The notes under the pieces were generated by a model. That model saw only the letters and a list, made by a program, of their open reading frames with translations, did no database searches and was not told the DNA's origin. A stretch of 64,000 bases of DNA from Cherax quadricarinatus (taxonomy: Eukaryota; Arthropoda; Malacostraca; Decapoda; Parastacidae): positions 11,066,768 through 11,130,767 of the forward strand of contig NC_091390.1 in NCBI RefSeq assembly GCF_038502225.1, written 5' to 3'. Shown here piece after piece: positions 26,087 to 36,329 of the stretch. Made by a program: the position numbers and the translations under genes. Position 1 is the stretch's first letter. Each line of letters begins with the position of its first letter.

Positions 26087-26215
26087 GACAATGAAACCAA
26101 ACCATGGGTGGGGTTAGATCCCGCGATCAGAGAGTCTCAAATCTCCAGACCGTCGCGTTGCCACTGGTATGGTTTGTTAGCAATCGTGTCATTATGATTT
26201 CGTGAGTCATGTAGA
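26087..26215. mobile_element. tRNA-like dispersed repeat
   Basis: Contains aaaccatgggtggggttag, cccgcgatcagagag, ccagaccgtcgcgtt, then tggtatggtttg and caatcgtgtcattatga. A partial inverted pair of the family at 14505 and 55070. Confidence 0.6.
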
Positions 26216-26580
26216 TAGTGAAGTGCAGTTTAAGACATCTTAAAGCTAGTTGAGAGTGAAACCAGTAGCGAACGGCAAAGAAATGGGGCTAGGAACCGTG
26301 AATCGACCCCTGGAACCACCAATAAGTCAGTACACACACCCAAACGGATAAGGGTCGCTTCCTGCGGTGGTGTCCAGGATTTGGGTAAAACTTATCTTAT
26401 CTAACAAGCATCTGATAAACCCATATAATAACCCTCTTCCCTCTTATCAGTCCTATAAAAACATCCAACGTTGTTACTCGAATATTTTAAGTTAACGAGG
26501 ACAGATGATTCTCGCTCATTTGTACTCTTCTCGATGAGTACAACTAAGTACTCTTATGATAAATAGTCCAAACATTCGCT
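26216..26580. other. Unassigned spacer
   Basis: Includes aaacttatcttatc near 26388, resembling the SINE tail at 31285-31310, so an eroded SINE fragment may lie at about 26280-26405. Nothing else recognised. Confidence 0.4.
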
Positions 26581-26589
26581 GGAAGTTGA

Positions 26590-26800
26590 TGAATAAAACA
26601 CTTGTGAAACATTCTGGAATCTATTACGGAAACGTTTCACTAGCCAGTGATTTCGTCAGTCCAATACAGAGAAGAACGGTGGAAGATGAGAAGTTTGAGG
26701 TAATCAGTCCCTCAGCCTGGAGTCGATGCGTTCACTCCATTATTCCACATCCGCGGAGAAGCGGCTTATATACTACAGAGTTGAAGGTGCAAGAAGTGTT
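26590..26800 (-). mobile_element. Hammerhead retroelement R4, single arm
   Basis: One minus-strand arm of the C3-G8 family: hammerhead, the ggtaatcagtccctc segment, the gtcgatgcgttcactcc segment and a minus-strand TATATAAG box at 26765-26772. No inverted partner. Diverged copy. Confidence 0.72.
26622..26666 (-). ncRNA. Hammerhead ribozyme, weakened stem II
   Basis: Minus strand: UAUUGGA, core CUGACGA (canonical C3-G8), GAAAC, GUU, then UCC plus a 2-nt bulge plus AAUA closing stem I, as in the other C3-G8 copies. Stem II (AUCACUGGCUAGU) pairs poorly, so activity is doubtful. Confidence 0.65.
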
Positions 26801-26884
26801 CAGTGGGAACAAAAACTCACTAGAGTAAATAGAGCAAAATATTTTCCTCTGAAATACGTGCTAATTTCAGAGGGTTTGTTTGAA

Positions 26885-27085
26885 ATGTATCGGATGTGAA
26901 AATTTAGATATCCGGGGATGCGGATGTGTATGAGGATGTCTTATTTCGCGGATGCGGATGTAAGAAATTGTGCGGATGTTCCGCGGATTCGGATGCGGAT
27001 GCATATGCGGATATCTGTATACAGTAAAATGCAGCTGCAGATGTTTGAAATTGTGCGGATGATTTGCGGATGCGGATATCCGATA
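26885..27085. repeat. Imperfect GCGGATGC-type simple repeat
   Basis: Irregular iterations of gcggat, gcggatgc and atgcggatat, too variable for a fixed period. Minus-strand frames rich in His-Pro come from this repeat and are not convincing genes. Confidence 0.7.
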
Positions 27086-27530
27086 CATCACTAGTTAATA
27101 TTATTTCCGAGGATTCCAAGGGTTCGATTAGAGAGGATGAGGTCTATTAGAGTGATGGAAGGTTGAAGGTTCTACCTGGGTGATGGACTCTATCGGCGGA
27201 TGTGACTCTTTTATACGTCCTGAGATCACTGACACTTTACCTGCCTAAGTGTCCGCCTAGGTAATTAAGTGACCTAATGAGTAAGTGGCTGGGTAGCTAA
27301 GTGGGTGATTAATAAGTTTGCTGTGTGGCTAGCTGATTGGCTGATTGGCTGACTTGCTGGCTGATTGGATCTTATGATTAAATAAGTCTAAAATTTCTTA
27401 AATTAAATGCATTTTGGTTGCAGATTGATCAGTGAGAAGTATCCTTTACTGCATAACCCCAGCCCCCTCTACATCAAACACGTGAAAGGAATAGTGCAGA
27501 GTGTAGTATAAGTTTGTAATGCAGTTAATG
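27086..27530. other. Unassigned spacer
   Basis: Includes short ctgattggctg iterations near 27330-27365. No gene or element recognised. Confidence 0.5.
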
Positions 27531-27532
27531 AT

Positions 27533-27957
27533 ACAACTTGTTGGTGATACCAACAAGTTGTATGGTGATACCAACAAGTTGTATGGTGATACCAACAAGT
27601 TGTATGGTGATACCAACAAGTTGTATGGTGATACCAATAAGTTGTATGGTGATACCAACAAGTTGTATGGTGATACCAACAAGTTGTATGGTGATACCAA
27701 CAAGTTGTATGGTGATACCAACAAGTTGTATGGTGATACCAACAAGTTGTATGGTGATACCAACAAGTTGTATGGTGATACCAACAAGTTGTATGGTGAT
27801 ACCAACAAGTTGTATGGTGATACCAACAACTTGTATGGTGATACCAACAACTTGTATGGTGATACCAACAACTTGTATGGTGATACCAAGTTGTATGGTG
27901 ATACCAACAAGTTGTATGGTGATGCTAACAACTTGTATGGTGATACCAACAACTTAT
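27533..27957. repeat. Minisatellite, 21-bp unit
   Basis: About 20 copies of ggtgataccaacaagttgta plus t. In the right part acaagttgt alternates with acaacttgt, which changes the self-complementarity of the unit. One copy near 27890 lacks three bases. Confidence 0.97.
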
Positions 27958-28465
27958 AAGTAAAGGATCGAGATAACTAATCAAGAGATTTGCTAAGGTA
28001 ACATTCCTTAATAAACGTCTAGTACATTCGTGCCTTTTACTTACTGGTGAATCGTCTTCAGTAGGAATTTTGATACCATAGTGTTATCTCTCGAAACTGA
28101 AGTCTCCACGAATCATGTCATTTGGCTTTGTGATGGGAAAATGTTGTCTCAGAGCTTTGTTTCTCATCCCATTCCTTGGTTGGCTGTCAGTCTTGTCAAA
28201 ACCTATAAGATTTTCAGCCATGTTTTCTGTTTGTGGGATTACGACATTTACTGGGCAGATCTGTTGACTAATCAGAGACTTCATCAGTCTGCCTGTATAA
28301 ATTATATATTTTTAGAAATAAAGATTATTAGTGTTGTTATAAAGTGTTTAGTACACATTGTCGTTAGGCATTGTGTGCTGGAAGGTCCCAGTCCATTAAG
28401 ATCTCATTCTTGTATACTCTGATCATTGGTATAAACCTTGGTAATAGATACACACAAGTTACTTT
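27958..28465. other. Unassigned spacer
   Basis: A 113-residue plus-strand frame (28081-28422) has no domain I recognise. No repeat structure seen. Confidence 0.45.
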
Positions 28466-29573
28466 AGAAAAAACACGTAAGGAAACACCTTGATCACTTC
28501 TAACAAACAGAGGCTAAAAAGACGGTATATATAGGTGGAGAGTGAAGTGTGAGTGACCTGAAGAATGACATACTGGGATGAGGAAGGGTAGACAATATGG
28601 CCACGTGACTCTTGTGTTGTCAGGTAGGTGGTGCTTTGCCTTCTGGTGTATCATGTATGCTAATGTTTTAAAAATTTTATAGTTTACAAGATTATGTTTT
28701 ATGGTGTTGGTGACGGCGATTAATGAGGCTTCCGAACATCGTCAGCGTCTGAGATCTTGTTCGGTGAGGACGAACTGTGCCTCATCCCAATTCATAAACT
28801 GTCCCGTGGAGTCCCAGTGAAGGACACAGACTTACATTAAGTCATCTCTGTTGCGGCGTTTCGATAATCATTCAGGCAAACCGAAAGACTTCTACCTGTT
28901 TCCCCTACATTTTTCTTGGAACAGTGACCACAGGGGATGGTATAGACGCCTGCTGTGGAAGTTAGAGATATGAGGCTAGGTTTCATAGTGAGGTCTTTGA
29001 TAGAAGATATGCTTTTGGTGGTAACATGTTGCTCTTAGCAAGTACCTGGCGAGTATTCGTGGCAACATCACCACATGGGAGCCCTGTGAACTACTTAGAG
29101 GGCTGTTCCATGGGGAATTTGTTGAGGATAGCTTGCGCCTTGAGTCTGCAATCCAGGATGAAGAAAGATGGAAAATGACAAAAAAAAAAAGGGCTGGAGA
29201 TGCGAAGAGCTCTCAAGAACAAGTCAATTAGGACACCTGTTTTAGTGCGGGTGTCTTGGTGCGAATAAAAGTATATAAGATAGTTCTTGTCGGTAGGTTT
29301 GAAACTGTCGGGAGATCTGCACAGGAGGACTTCGAGGAAAAGAAGTTCGTCATCTTTTTCGAGTTCAAGTGTAAACTTTATCGATGGCTCGGCAGCAATG
29401 ATCTTGTTGAGGAGGACCTGGATACTGAGACGTCTCGGATAGAAAACAAATAAATCGTCAACGTATCTTAGCCAGGGAAGGTGTTAAGAATAAGGGTGTT
29501 GAATTTCTCGGCCTCTAGACTCTCATTGAAAAGGATAGTGAGCACAACACTCAGTGGGCTGCCTGGCGTGTGT
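28466..29573 (-). pseudogene. Penelope-like element relic P2: RT and GIY-YIG endonuclease
   Basis: Conceptual minus-strand reading gives, in order: PGSPLSVVLTILFNESLE (RT motif with GSPLS), WLRYVDDLFVFYP (catalytic YVDD, near 29453-29475), FTLELEKDDELLFLEVLL, FLRALRI, then STAGVYTIPCGHCSKK and VGETGRSLSVCLNDYRNAA near 28880-28960 (GIY-YIG type), and WDSTGQFMNWDEAQFVL. The RT then GIY-YIG order is the known PLE architecture. Frames are broken (an A-run near 29178 and a stop after ATEMT), so it is inactive. The RT N-terminus is lost at the (TG)n tract. A hammerhead remnant (GUGAUCAAGGU) with stem II disrupted follows at 28466-28503. Confidence 0.85.
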
Positions 29574-29593
29574 GGTTGTGTGTGTGTGTGTGT

Positions 29594-29663
<70 letters not shown>

Positions 29664-29672
29664 GTGTGTGTG
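29574..29672. repeat. (TG)n microsatellite
   Basis: TG tract with one TATG and one TGCG interruption, truncating the PLE relic at its RT end. Confidence 0.96.
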
Positions 29673-30085
29673 AAGAACTAGAGATACAAGAGAGTTGTAC
29701 AATTAACCCTCCAACTGAGGCCCTCTTAACCAAATTTGCCAAAGTCTACATATGTAAGAACGACGCTTCGTATCATCTCTTTCTTCTCAGACTTTGCTGT
29801 ATGAGCTCAGTATGGTATTACGAGAGTATTACATAGTATAACATTAATGCTATATAATATCTTTTCCCAGGAAGAACACAGGGTCACTTTCCCTCAGCCC
29901 AGCGGAGAGAGATACAATGGAGGCTTAGAGATCTCCAGGTATGAGCCACTGAACGTGTTGTGATGATAATCCTCATTAGGGTAAGAGGGTCGGGCAGGTA
30001 TAGAGGATCGCAGGCCTCCAGGGGATGGTTTGTTTACCTCATATCCAGAGTACACAGGAGTAAGCTGCCCCTGAACACACGTCAC
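29673..30085. other. Unassigned spacer
   Basis: No domain-bearing ORF or RNA. Near 29704-29740 it shares a short motif with 25220-25240. Confidence 0.45.
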
Positions 30086-30500
30086 CTGGAAGATGGTGGT
30101 GGTGGGGGGTTGTTGTTGTGATGGTCGTAGTGGGGGTTGTGGTGATGGCAAGAGAGGTGGTAGGTGTTGTAGGTAATAGTAGTGATGGTGACTATAGGTG
30201 TAATGGTGATGGTGGTAGTAATGGTGATGGGTCTGGGGGTCATTGTGGTGAAGCTTATATGGACGGTATTTACATGTACGACCTTTGGTGATGGTGGCGG
30301 TGGTTGTTGATTGTCGTTGTGTTAATGGTGCTTGCGATGGTGGTGGTGATGGTGCTGCTGCTGATATCGAGGGCTGTGGTTGATGCAGTGCTGGTGATGG
30401 TGATTGCTACGATAGTGGTGGTGGTGGTAGAGGCTGTGGTGGTAGAGTTATGCTGGTGGTGGTGGCTGTGGTGGCAGTGGTATTGGTGTTGTACCTGAGA
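30086..30500. repeat. GGT/GATGGTGGT low-complexity tract
   Basis: Purine/T-biased simple sequence made of ggtggt, ggtgat and gttgtt iterations. It generates His/Thr-rich and Val-rich frames that I do not accept as genes. Confidence 0.85.
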
Positions 30501-30725
30501 CCTCAGGTTTACCATAAAACTAATACAGGGCGTTTAACAAGGATTGACCCCGATTTGAATATATATTGCTTTGAAATCGGGTCCATCTCTTTGAAACACT
30601 GTATATCTGCTAGTAGTACGAGGGTAATGGACCACTGATGTTAACACAGTGGTCTGGTTGTGCATATATCCCTCACGTTTTTGTAAAGTAAAAGGACACA
30701 AGTGCAACTAATGTGACATTTATTG

Positions 30726-30762
30726 TGGCAACGTTTCGCTCTCCAGGAGCTTTATCAAGCCA
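30726..30762 (-). ncRNA. Hammerhead ribozyme
   Basis: Minus strand: UGGC stem I, core UUGAUAA, GCUC/GAGC stem II, GAAAC, GUU, GCCA. U3-A8 pair. Exact inverted copy of 30763-30799. Confidence 0.84.
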
Positions 30763-30799
30763 TGGCTTGATAAAGCTCCTGGAGAGCGAAACGTTGCCA
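30763..30799 (+). ncRNA. Hammerhead ribozyme
   Basis: UGGC/GCCA stem I, UUGAUAA core, GCUCCUGGAGAGC stem II with one spare base, GAAAC core, GUU cleavage triplet. U3-A8 pair, ACGU self-complementary stem III. Confidence 0.85.
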
Positions 30800-30870
30800 C
30801 AATAAATGTCACATTAGTTGCACTTGTGTCCTTTTACTTTACATATTGTCGGTAATTCTACCAACTTTAT

Positions 30871-30990
30871 TACAACGGCCATACCACGTTGAACACACCG
30901 CTTCTCGTCCGATCAGCGAAGTTAAGCAACGTTGGGTTTGGTTAGTACTTGGATGGGTGACCGCCTGGGAACACCAAATGCTGTTGGCAT
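30871..30990 (+). rRNA. 5S ribosomal RNA (variant or pseudogene)
   Basis: About 120 nt matching animal 5S rRNA: ggccataccacgttgaacac, cgtccgatcagcgaagttaa, gttagtacttggatgggtga, ccgcctgggaacacc. The two strands of one helix differ from the usual CCUGG/CCAGG but still pair (uuuggu with accaaa), a compensatory change. The first two bases of helix I look mismatched. It begins about 28 bp after the hammerhead palindrome and is followed within 15 bp by a SINE. I see no strong T-run terminator. Could be a live variant gene, a dispersed copy or a retrocopy. Confidence 0.85.
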
Positions 30991-31002
30991 TAAACCTTTG
31001 TG

Positions 31003-31310
31003 TGGCCCGGTGGTCTGGTGGCTAAAGCTCCCGCTTCACACACGGAGGGCCCGGGTTCGATTCCCGGCGGGTGGAAATTCCGACACGTTTCCTTACACCT
31101 ATTGTCCTGTTCACCTAGCAGCAAATAGGTACCTGGGTGTTAGTCGACTGGTGTGGGTCGCATCCTGGGGGACAAGATTAAGGACCCCAATGGAAATAAG
31201 TTAGACAGTCCTCGATGACGCCCTGACTTTCTTGGGTTATCCTGGGTGGCTAACCCTCCGGGGTTAAAAATCCGAACAAAATCTTATCTTATCTCTTATC
31301 TGTCCCTCAG
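31003..31310 (+). mobile_element. tRNA-derived SINE, complete
   Basis: The head tggcccggtggtctggtggc is A-box-like, with B box gggttcgattcccgg near 31050. The cttcacacac loop resembles tRNA-Val(CAC), tentatively. The body holds ttcacctagcagcaaatagg and the core gttagtcgactggtgtgggt. The 3' part differs from the (TAA)n-tailed SINEs and ends in ttatcttatc repeats, so two SINE subfamilies share the head/core but have different tails. Confidence 0.88.
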
Positions 31311-31334
31311 GTATTTGTTCTGTATAATTTATTT

Positions 31335-31455
31335 ACAAGCAGGATTCGAACCTGCAAACTGTGTATCAGAGTCCACAGTACACTACCAAGAAGTTCGTGG
31401 TAAAGTACTGTGTACTCTGACACAGAGTTTGCAGGTTCGAGTCCTGTTGTGGACG
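31335..31455. mobile_element. tRNA-like sequence as inverted pair
   Basis: gcaggattcgaacctgcaaa on the left and tttgcaggttcgagtcctg on the right are inverted copies. The right half reads as a tRNA-like segment with a B box. Another tRNA-related hairpin, similar in plan to 13495-13884. Confidence 0.65.
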
Positions 31456-31488
31456 TAGAGATAATGTTCGTAAATAATTTCGAATTGT

Positions 31489-32122
31489 TACCTGGAGTTT
31501 ACCTGGAGAGAGTTCCGGGGGTCAACGCCCCCGCGGCCCGGTCTGTGACCAGGCCTCCTGGTGGATCAGAGCCTGATCAACCAGGCTGTTGCTGCTGGCT
31601 GCACGCAAACCAACGTACGAGCCACAGCCCGGCTGATCAGGAACCGACTTTAGGTGCTTGTCCAGTGCCAGCTTGAAGACTGCCAGGGATCTGTTGGTAA
31701 TCCCCCTTATGTGTGCTGGGAGGCAGTTGAACAGTCTCGGGCCCCTGACACTTATTGTATGGTCTCTTAACGTGCTAGTGACACCCCTGCTTTTCATTGG
31801 GGGGATGTTGCATCGTCTGCCAAGTCTTTTGCTTTCGTAGTGAGTGATTTTCGTGTGCAAGTTCGGTACTAGTCCCTCTAGGATTTTCCAGGTGTATATA
31901 ATCATGTATCTCTCCCTCCTGCGTTCCAGGGAATACAGGTTTAGAAACCTCAAGTGCTCCCAGTAATTGAGGTGTTTTATCTCCGTTATGCGCGCCGTGA
32001 AAGTTCTCTGTACATTTTCTAGGTCAGCAATTTCACCTGCCTTGAAAGGTACTGTTAGTGTGCAGCAATATTCCAGCCTAGATAGAACAAGTGACCTGAA
32101 GAGTGTCATCATGGGATTGGCC
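31489..32122 (-). pseudogene. LINE RT C-terminus and 3' end (family L3)
   Basis: The minus-strand frame 32112-31522 encodes SLVLSRLEYCC, DLENVQRTFTARI, LKHLN-like KHLNYWEHL, LYSLERRRERYMIIYTWKI, GRRCNIPP and GPRLFNCLP, typical of CR1-like RT C-terminal domains. It is followed by the family 3' end (ctggtcacagaccgggccgc) and a terminal ctccaggtaaa tandem. The 5' truncation coincides with the start of the 15/18-bp minisatellite. The catalytic RT core is absent. Confidence 0.85.
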
Positions 32123-34420
32123 TCCCTCAGTGATCCTTATTATCTCAGTGACCCTTATCTCAGTGATCCTTATTATCTCAGTGATTCTTATTATCTCAGT
32201 GATCCTTATTATCTCAGTGATTCTTATTATCTCAGTGACCCTTATTATCTCAGTGATTCTTATTATCTCAGTGATTCTTATTATCTCAGTGATCCTTATT
32301 ATCTCAGTGATTCTTATTATCTCAGTGATTCTTATTATCTCAGTGATCCTTATTATCTCAGTGATTCTTATTATCTCAGTGACCCTTATTATCTCAGTGA
32401 TTCTTATTATCTCAGTGATCCTTATTATCTCAGTGACCCTTATTATCTCAGTGATTCTTATTATCTCAGTGATCCTTATTATCTCAGTGATTCTTATTAT
32501 CTCAGTGATTCTTATTATCTCAGTGATTCTTATTATCTCAGTGACCCTTATCTCAGTGACCCTTATTATCTCAGTGATCCTTATCTCAGTGACCCTTATT
32601 ATCTCAGTGATCCTTATTATCTCAGTGACCCTTATTATCTCAGTGACCCTTATCTCAGTGACCCTTATTATCTCAGTGATCCTTATTATCTCAGTGACCC
32701 TTATTATCTCAGTGATTCTTATTATCTCAGTGATCCTTATTATCTCAGTGATTCTTATTATCTCAGTGATTCTTATTATCTCAGTGACCCTTATTATCTC
32801 AGTGATTCTTATTATCTCAGTGACCCTTATCTCAGTGATCCTTATTATCTCAGTGATTCTTATTATCTCAGTGACCCTTATTATCTCAGTGATTCTTATT
32901 ATCTCAGTGACCCTTATCTCAGTGATCCTTATTATCTCAGTGATTCTTATTATCTCAGTGACCCTTATTATCTCAGTGACCCTTATTATCTCAGTGACCC
33001 TTATCTCAGTGACCCTTATTATCTCAGTGATCCTTATTATCTCAGTGACCCTTATTATCTCAGTGATCCTTATTATCTCAGTGATCCTTATTATCTCAGT
33101 GATCCTTATTATCTCAGTGATTCTTATTATCTCAGTGACCCTTATCTCAGTGATCCTTATTATCTCAGTGATTCTTATTATCTCAGTGACCCTTATCTCA
33201 GTGATCCTTATTATCTCAGTGATTCTTATTATCTCAGTGATTCTTATTATCTCAGTGATCCTTATTATCTCAGTGATTCTTATTATCTCAGTGATCCTTA
33301 TTATCTCAGTGATTCTTATTATCTCAGTGATCCTTATTATCTCAGTGATCCTTATTATCTCAGTGATTCTTATTATCTCAGTGACCCTTATCTCAGTGAT
33401 CCTTATTATCTCAGTGATTCTTATTATCTCAGTGATCCTTATTATCTCAGTGATCCTTATTATCTCAGTGATTCTTATTATCTCAGTGACCCTTATCTCA
33501 GTGATCCTTATTATCTCAGTGATTCTTATTATCTCAGTGATCCTTATTATCTCAGTGATCCTTATTATCTCAGTGATCCTTATTATCTCAGTGATTCTTA
33601 TTATCTCAGTGACCCTTATCTCAGTGATCCTTATTATCTCAGTGATTCTTATTATCTCAGTGATCCTTATTATCTCAGTGATCCTTATTATCTCAGTGAT
33701 TCTTATTATCTCAGTGACCCTTATCTCAGTGATCCTTATTATCTCAGTGATTCTTATTATCTCAGTGATTCTTATTATCTCAGTGATCCTTATTATCTCA
33801 GTGATCCTTATTATCTCAGTGATTCTTATTATCTCAGTGACCCTTATCTCAGTGATCCTTATTATCTCAGTGATTCTTATTATCTCAGTGATTCTTATTA
33901 TCTCAGTGATTCTTATTATCTCAGTGACCCTTATCTCAGTGATCCTTATTATCTCAGTGATCCTTATTATCTCAGTGATTCTTATTTCAGTGATCCTTAT
34001 TATCTCAGTGATCCTTATTATCTCAGTGATCCTTATTATCTCAGTGATCCTTATTATCTCAGTGATCCTTATTATCTCAGTGATCCTTATTATCTCAGTG
34101 ATCCTTATTATCTCAGTGATCCTTATTATCTCAGTGATCCTTATTATCTCAGTGATCCTTATTATCTCAGTGATCCTTATTATCTCAGTGATCCTTATTA
34201 TCTCAGTGATCCTTATTATCTCAGTGATCCTTATTATCTCAGTGATCCTTATTATCTCAGTGATCCTTATTATCTCAGTGATCCTTATTATCTCAGTGAT
34301 CCTTATTATCTCAGTGATCCTTATTATCTCAGTGATCCTTATTATCTCAGTGATCCTTATTATCTCAGTGATCCTTATTATCTCAGTGATCCTTATTATC
34401 TCAGTGATCCCTTATTATCT
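32123..34420. repeat. Minisatellite, 18-bp and 15-bp units
   Basis: Long tandem of tgatccttattatctcag (18 bp) with C/T variants, mixed with a 15-bp form lacking one tta triplet. Patterns of 18- and 15-mers recur as higher-order blocks through 33120-33960. The last 450 bp are a uniform run of the 18-mer. Open in several frames because unit lengths are multiples of three. Confidence 0.97.
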
Positions 34421-36246
34421 CGGTAGTTCTTATTATCTCAGTGATCCTTATTATCTCAGTGATCCTTATTATCTCAGTGATCATTATCTCAGTGATCCAT
34501 GTCCATCTCAGTGATCCCTTGTATCTCAGTAATCGCCAATATCTCAGTAGTCATATTATCTCAGTGATCCTTATTATCTCAGTGATCCTTATTATCTCCA
34601 GTGATCCTTAATATTATCTCGATGATTTCTTATTATCTCAGTGATCCTTATTATCAGTGATTCTTATTATCTCAGTGATCCTTATTATCTCAATGATCCT
34701 TATTATCTCAGTAGTCATATTATCTCAGTGATCCTTATTATCTCAGTGATCCTTATATCTCAATCAGTCATAATGTCTCGAGTGATCCTTATTATCCTCA
34801 ATTGATCCTTATTATCTCAGTGATCCATTATTATCCTCAGTGATCCTTATTATCTCAGTGATTCTTATTATCTCGGTGATCCTTTATTATCTCGAGGTGA
34901 TCCTTATTATCTCGAAATTGATCCATATTATCAGTGATCCTTATTATCTCAGTGATCCATATTATCTCAGTGATCCTTATTATCCTCAATTGATTCTTAT
35001 TATCTCAATTAATCCTTATTATCTCAGTGATTTAACATTATATCAGTGATCCTTATTGTCTCAGTAGTCTTGGCTATCTCGAAAGTGATCCTTATTATCT
35101 CAGTGATCCTTATTATCTCCAGTGATCCTTATTATCTCAGTGATCCTTATTATCTCAGTGAGTCATATTATCTCAGTAGTCCTTATTATCTCCCAGTCTT
35201 ATTATCTCAATGATCCCTTATCTCGAGTGATCCGTATTTATCTCAGTGATCCATATTATCCCCGAGGTAGTCCTTATTATCTCAATGATCATATTATCTC
35301 GGTGATCATATTATCTCAGTGATCACATATCTCGGTGATTCCATATTATCTCGGTGATCCTTCAATATCTCCAGTGATTCTTATTATCCTCAGTAGTCTT
35401 AATATCTCAGTGATCCTTATTATCTCAGTGATCCTTATTATCTCAGTGATCCTTATTATCTCAGTGATCCTTATTATCTCAGTGATCCTTATTATCCTCG
35501 GTGATCCTTATTATCAGTAGTCGTAATATCCTCAGTGATCCTTATTATCTCAGTGAAGTCATGTGCTCTCAGTGAGTCTTATTATCTCAGTGATCCTTAT
35601 TATCTCAGTTCATCCTTGTGCTCAGTGATCCTTATTATCTCAGTGATTCTTGTATCTCAGTGGTCCTTATTATCTCAGTGATCAGTATTGTCTCAGTCAG
35701 TCCTTATTATCTCAGTGATCCTGTGTCATAGTGATCCTTATTATCTCAGTAGTCCTTATTATCTCATTGATCCTTATTATCTCGGTAATCCTTATTATCT
35801 CAGTGATCCTTATTATCTCGAGGTGATCACTTATTATCTCAGTGATCCTTATTGTCAGTGATCCTTATTGTCCTCCGATGATCATATTATCTCATTGATC
35901 CTTGTATCTCAAGCAATTCTTATTATCTCAAAGTGATCATATTATCTCAGTGATCATATTATCTTCAGTGATCCTTAATTATCCTCAGTGATTCTTATTA
36001 TCTCAGTGATCCTTATTATCTCAGTGATCATAACATCTCAGTGATCCTTATTATCCTCAGTGATCCTTATTATCTCAGTGATCCATGCTATCTCAGTGAT
36101 CATATTATCTCAGTAGTCATATTATCTCGATGATCCTTATTATCTCAAGTGATCCTTATCTCAGTGATCCATATTATCTCAGTGATCCTTATTATCTAGT
36201 GATCCTTATTATCTCAGTAAGTCCTTATTATCAGTGATCCTTATTC
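34421..36246. repeat. Same minisatellite, indel-rich part
   Basis: Units are still recognisable (cttattatctcagtgatc) but nearly every one carries insertions, deletions or extra bases such as ctcga, cctcag or ccatat. The change from clean to noisy is abrupt at about 34410. Either real decay or poor consensus quality. Confidence 0.85.
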
Positions 36247-36329
36247 AAATTCAATTCAAATTCAAAGTTTATTCCTCTATCACAGGATTACAATGTGAGT
36301 TTACAGAAATTTGGATTGTGTGTGGTTTT

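Larger units (their letters stand above)
30683..30842. mobile_element. Perfect 160-bp palindrome of two hammerheads (R6)
   Basis: Two exact 80-bp arms meet without spacer at 30762/30763. Each arm holds a complete hammerhead (minus strand left, plus strand right), an aataaatgtcacatt segment and the end gcacttgtgtccttttac. The right side continues atattgtcggta, the usual terminus of these elements. RNA crossing the whole element would form a long perfect hairpin. Confidence 0.88.

Noticed and set aside
26867..27119. His-Pro-rich small protein on the minus strand
   Set aside because: Arises from the irregular GCGGAT simple repeat.
30270..30515. His/Thr-rich protein
   Set aside because: Low-complexity GGT/GAT tract; no domain.
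32103..34514. Open frames of about 800 codons (Leu-Ser-Asp-Tyr or Ile-Ser-Val repeats)
   Set aside because: They are translations of an 18/15-bp minisatellite whose period is divisible by three; several frames are open at once and there is no non-repeat domain.
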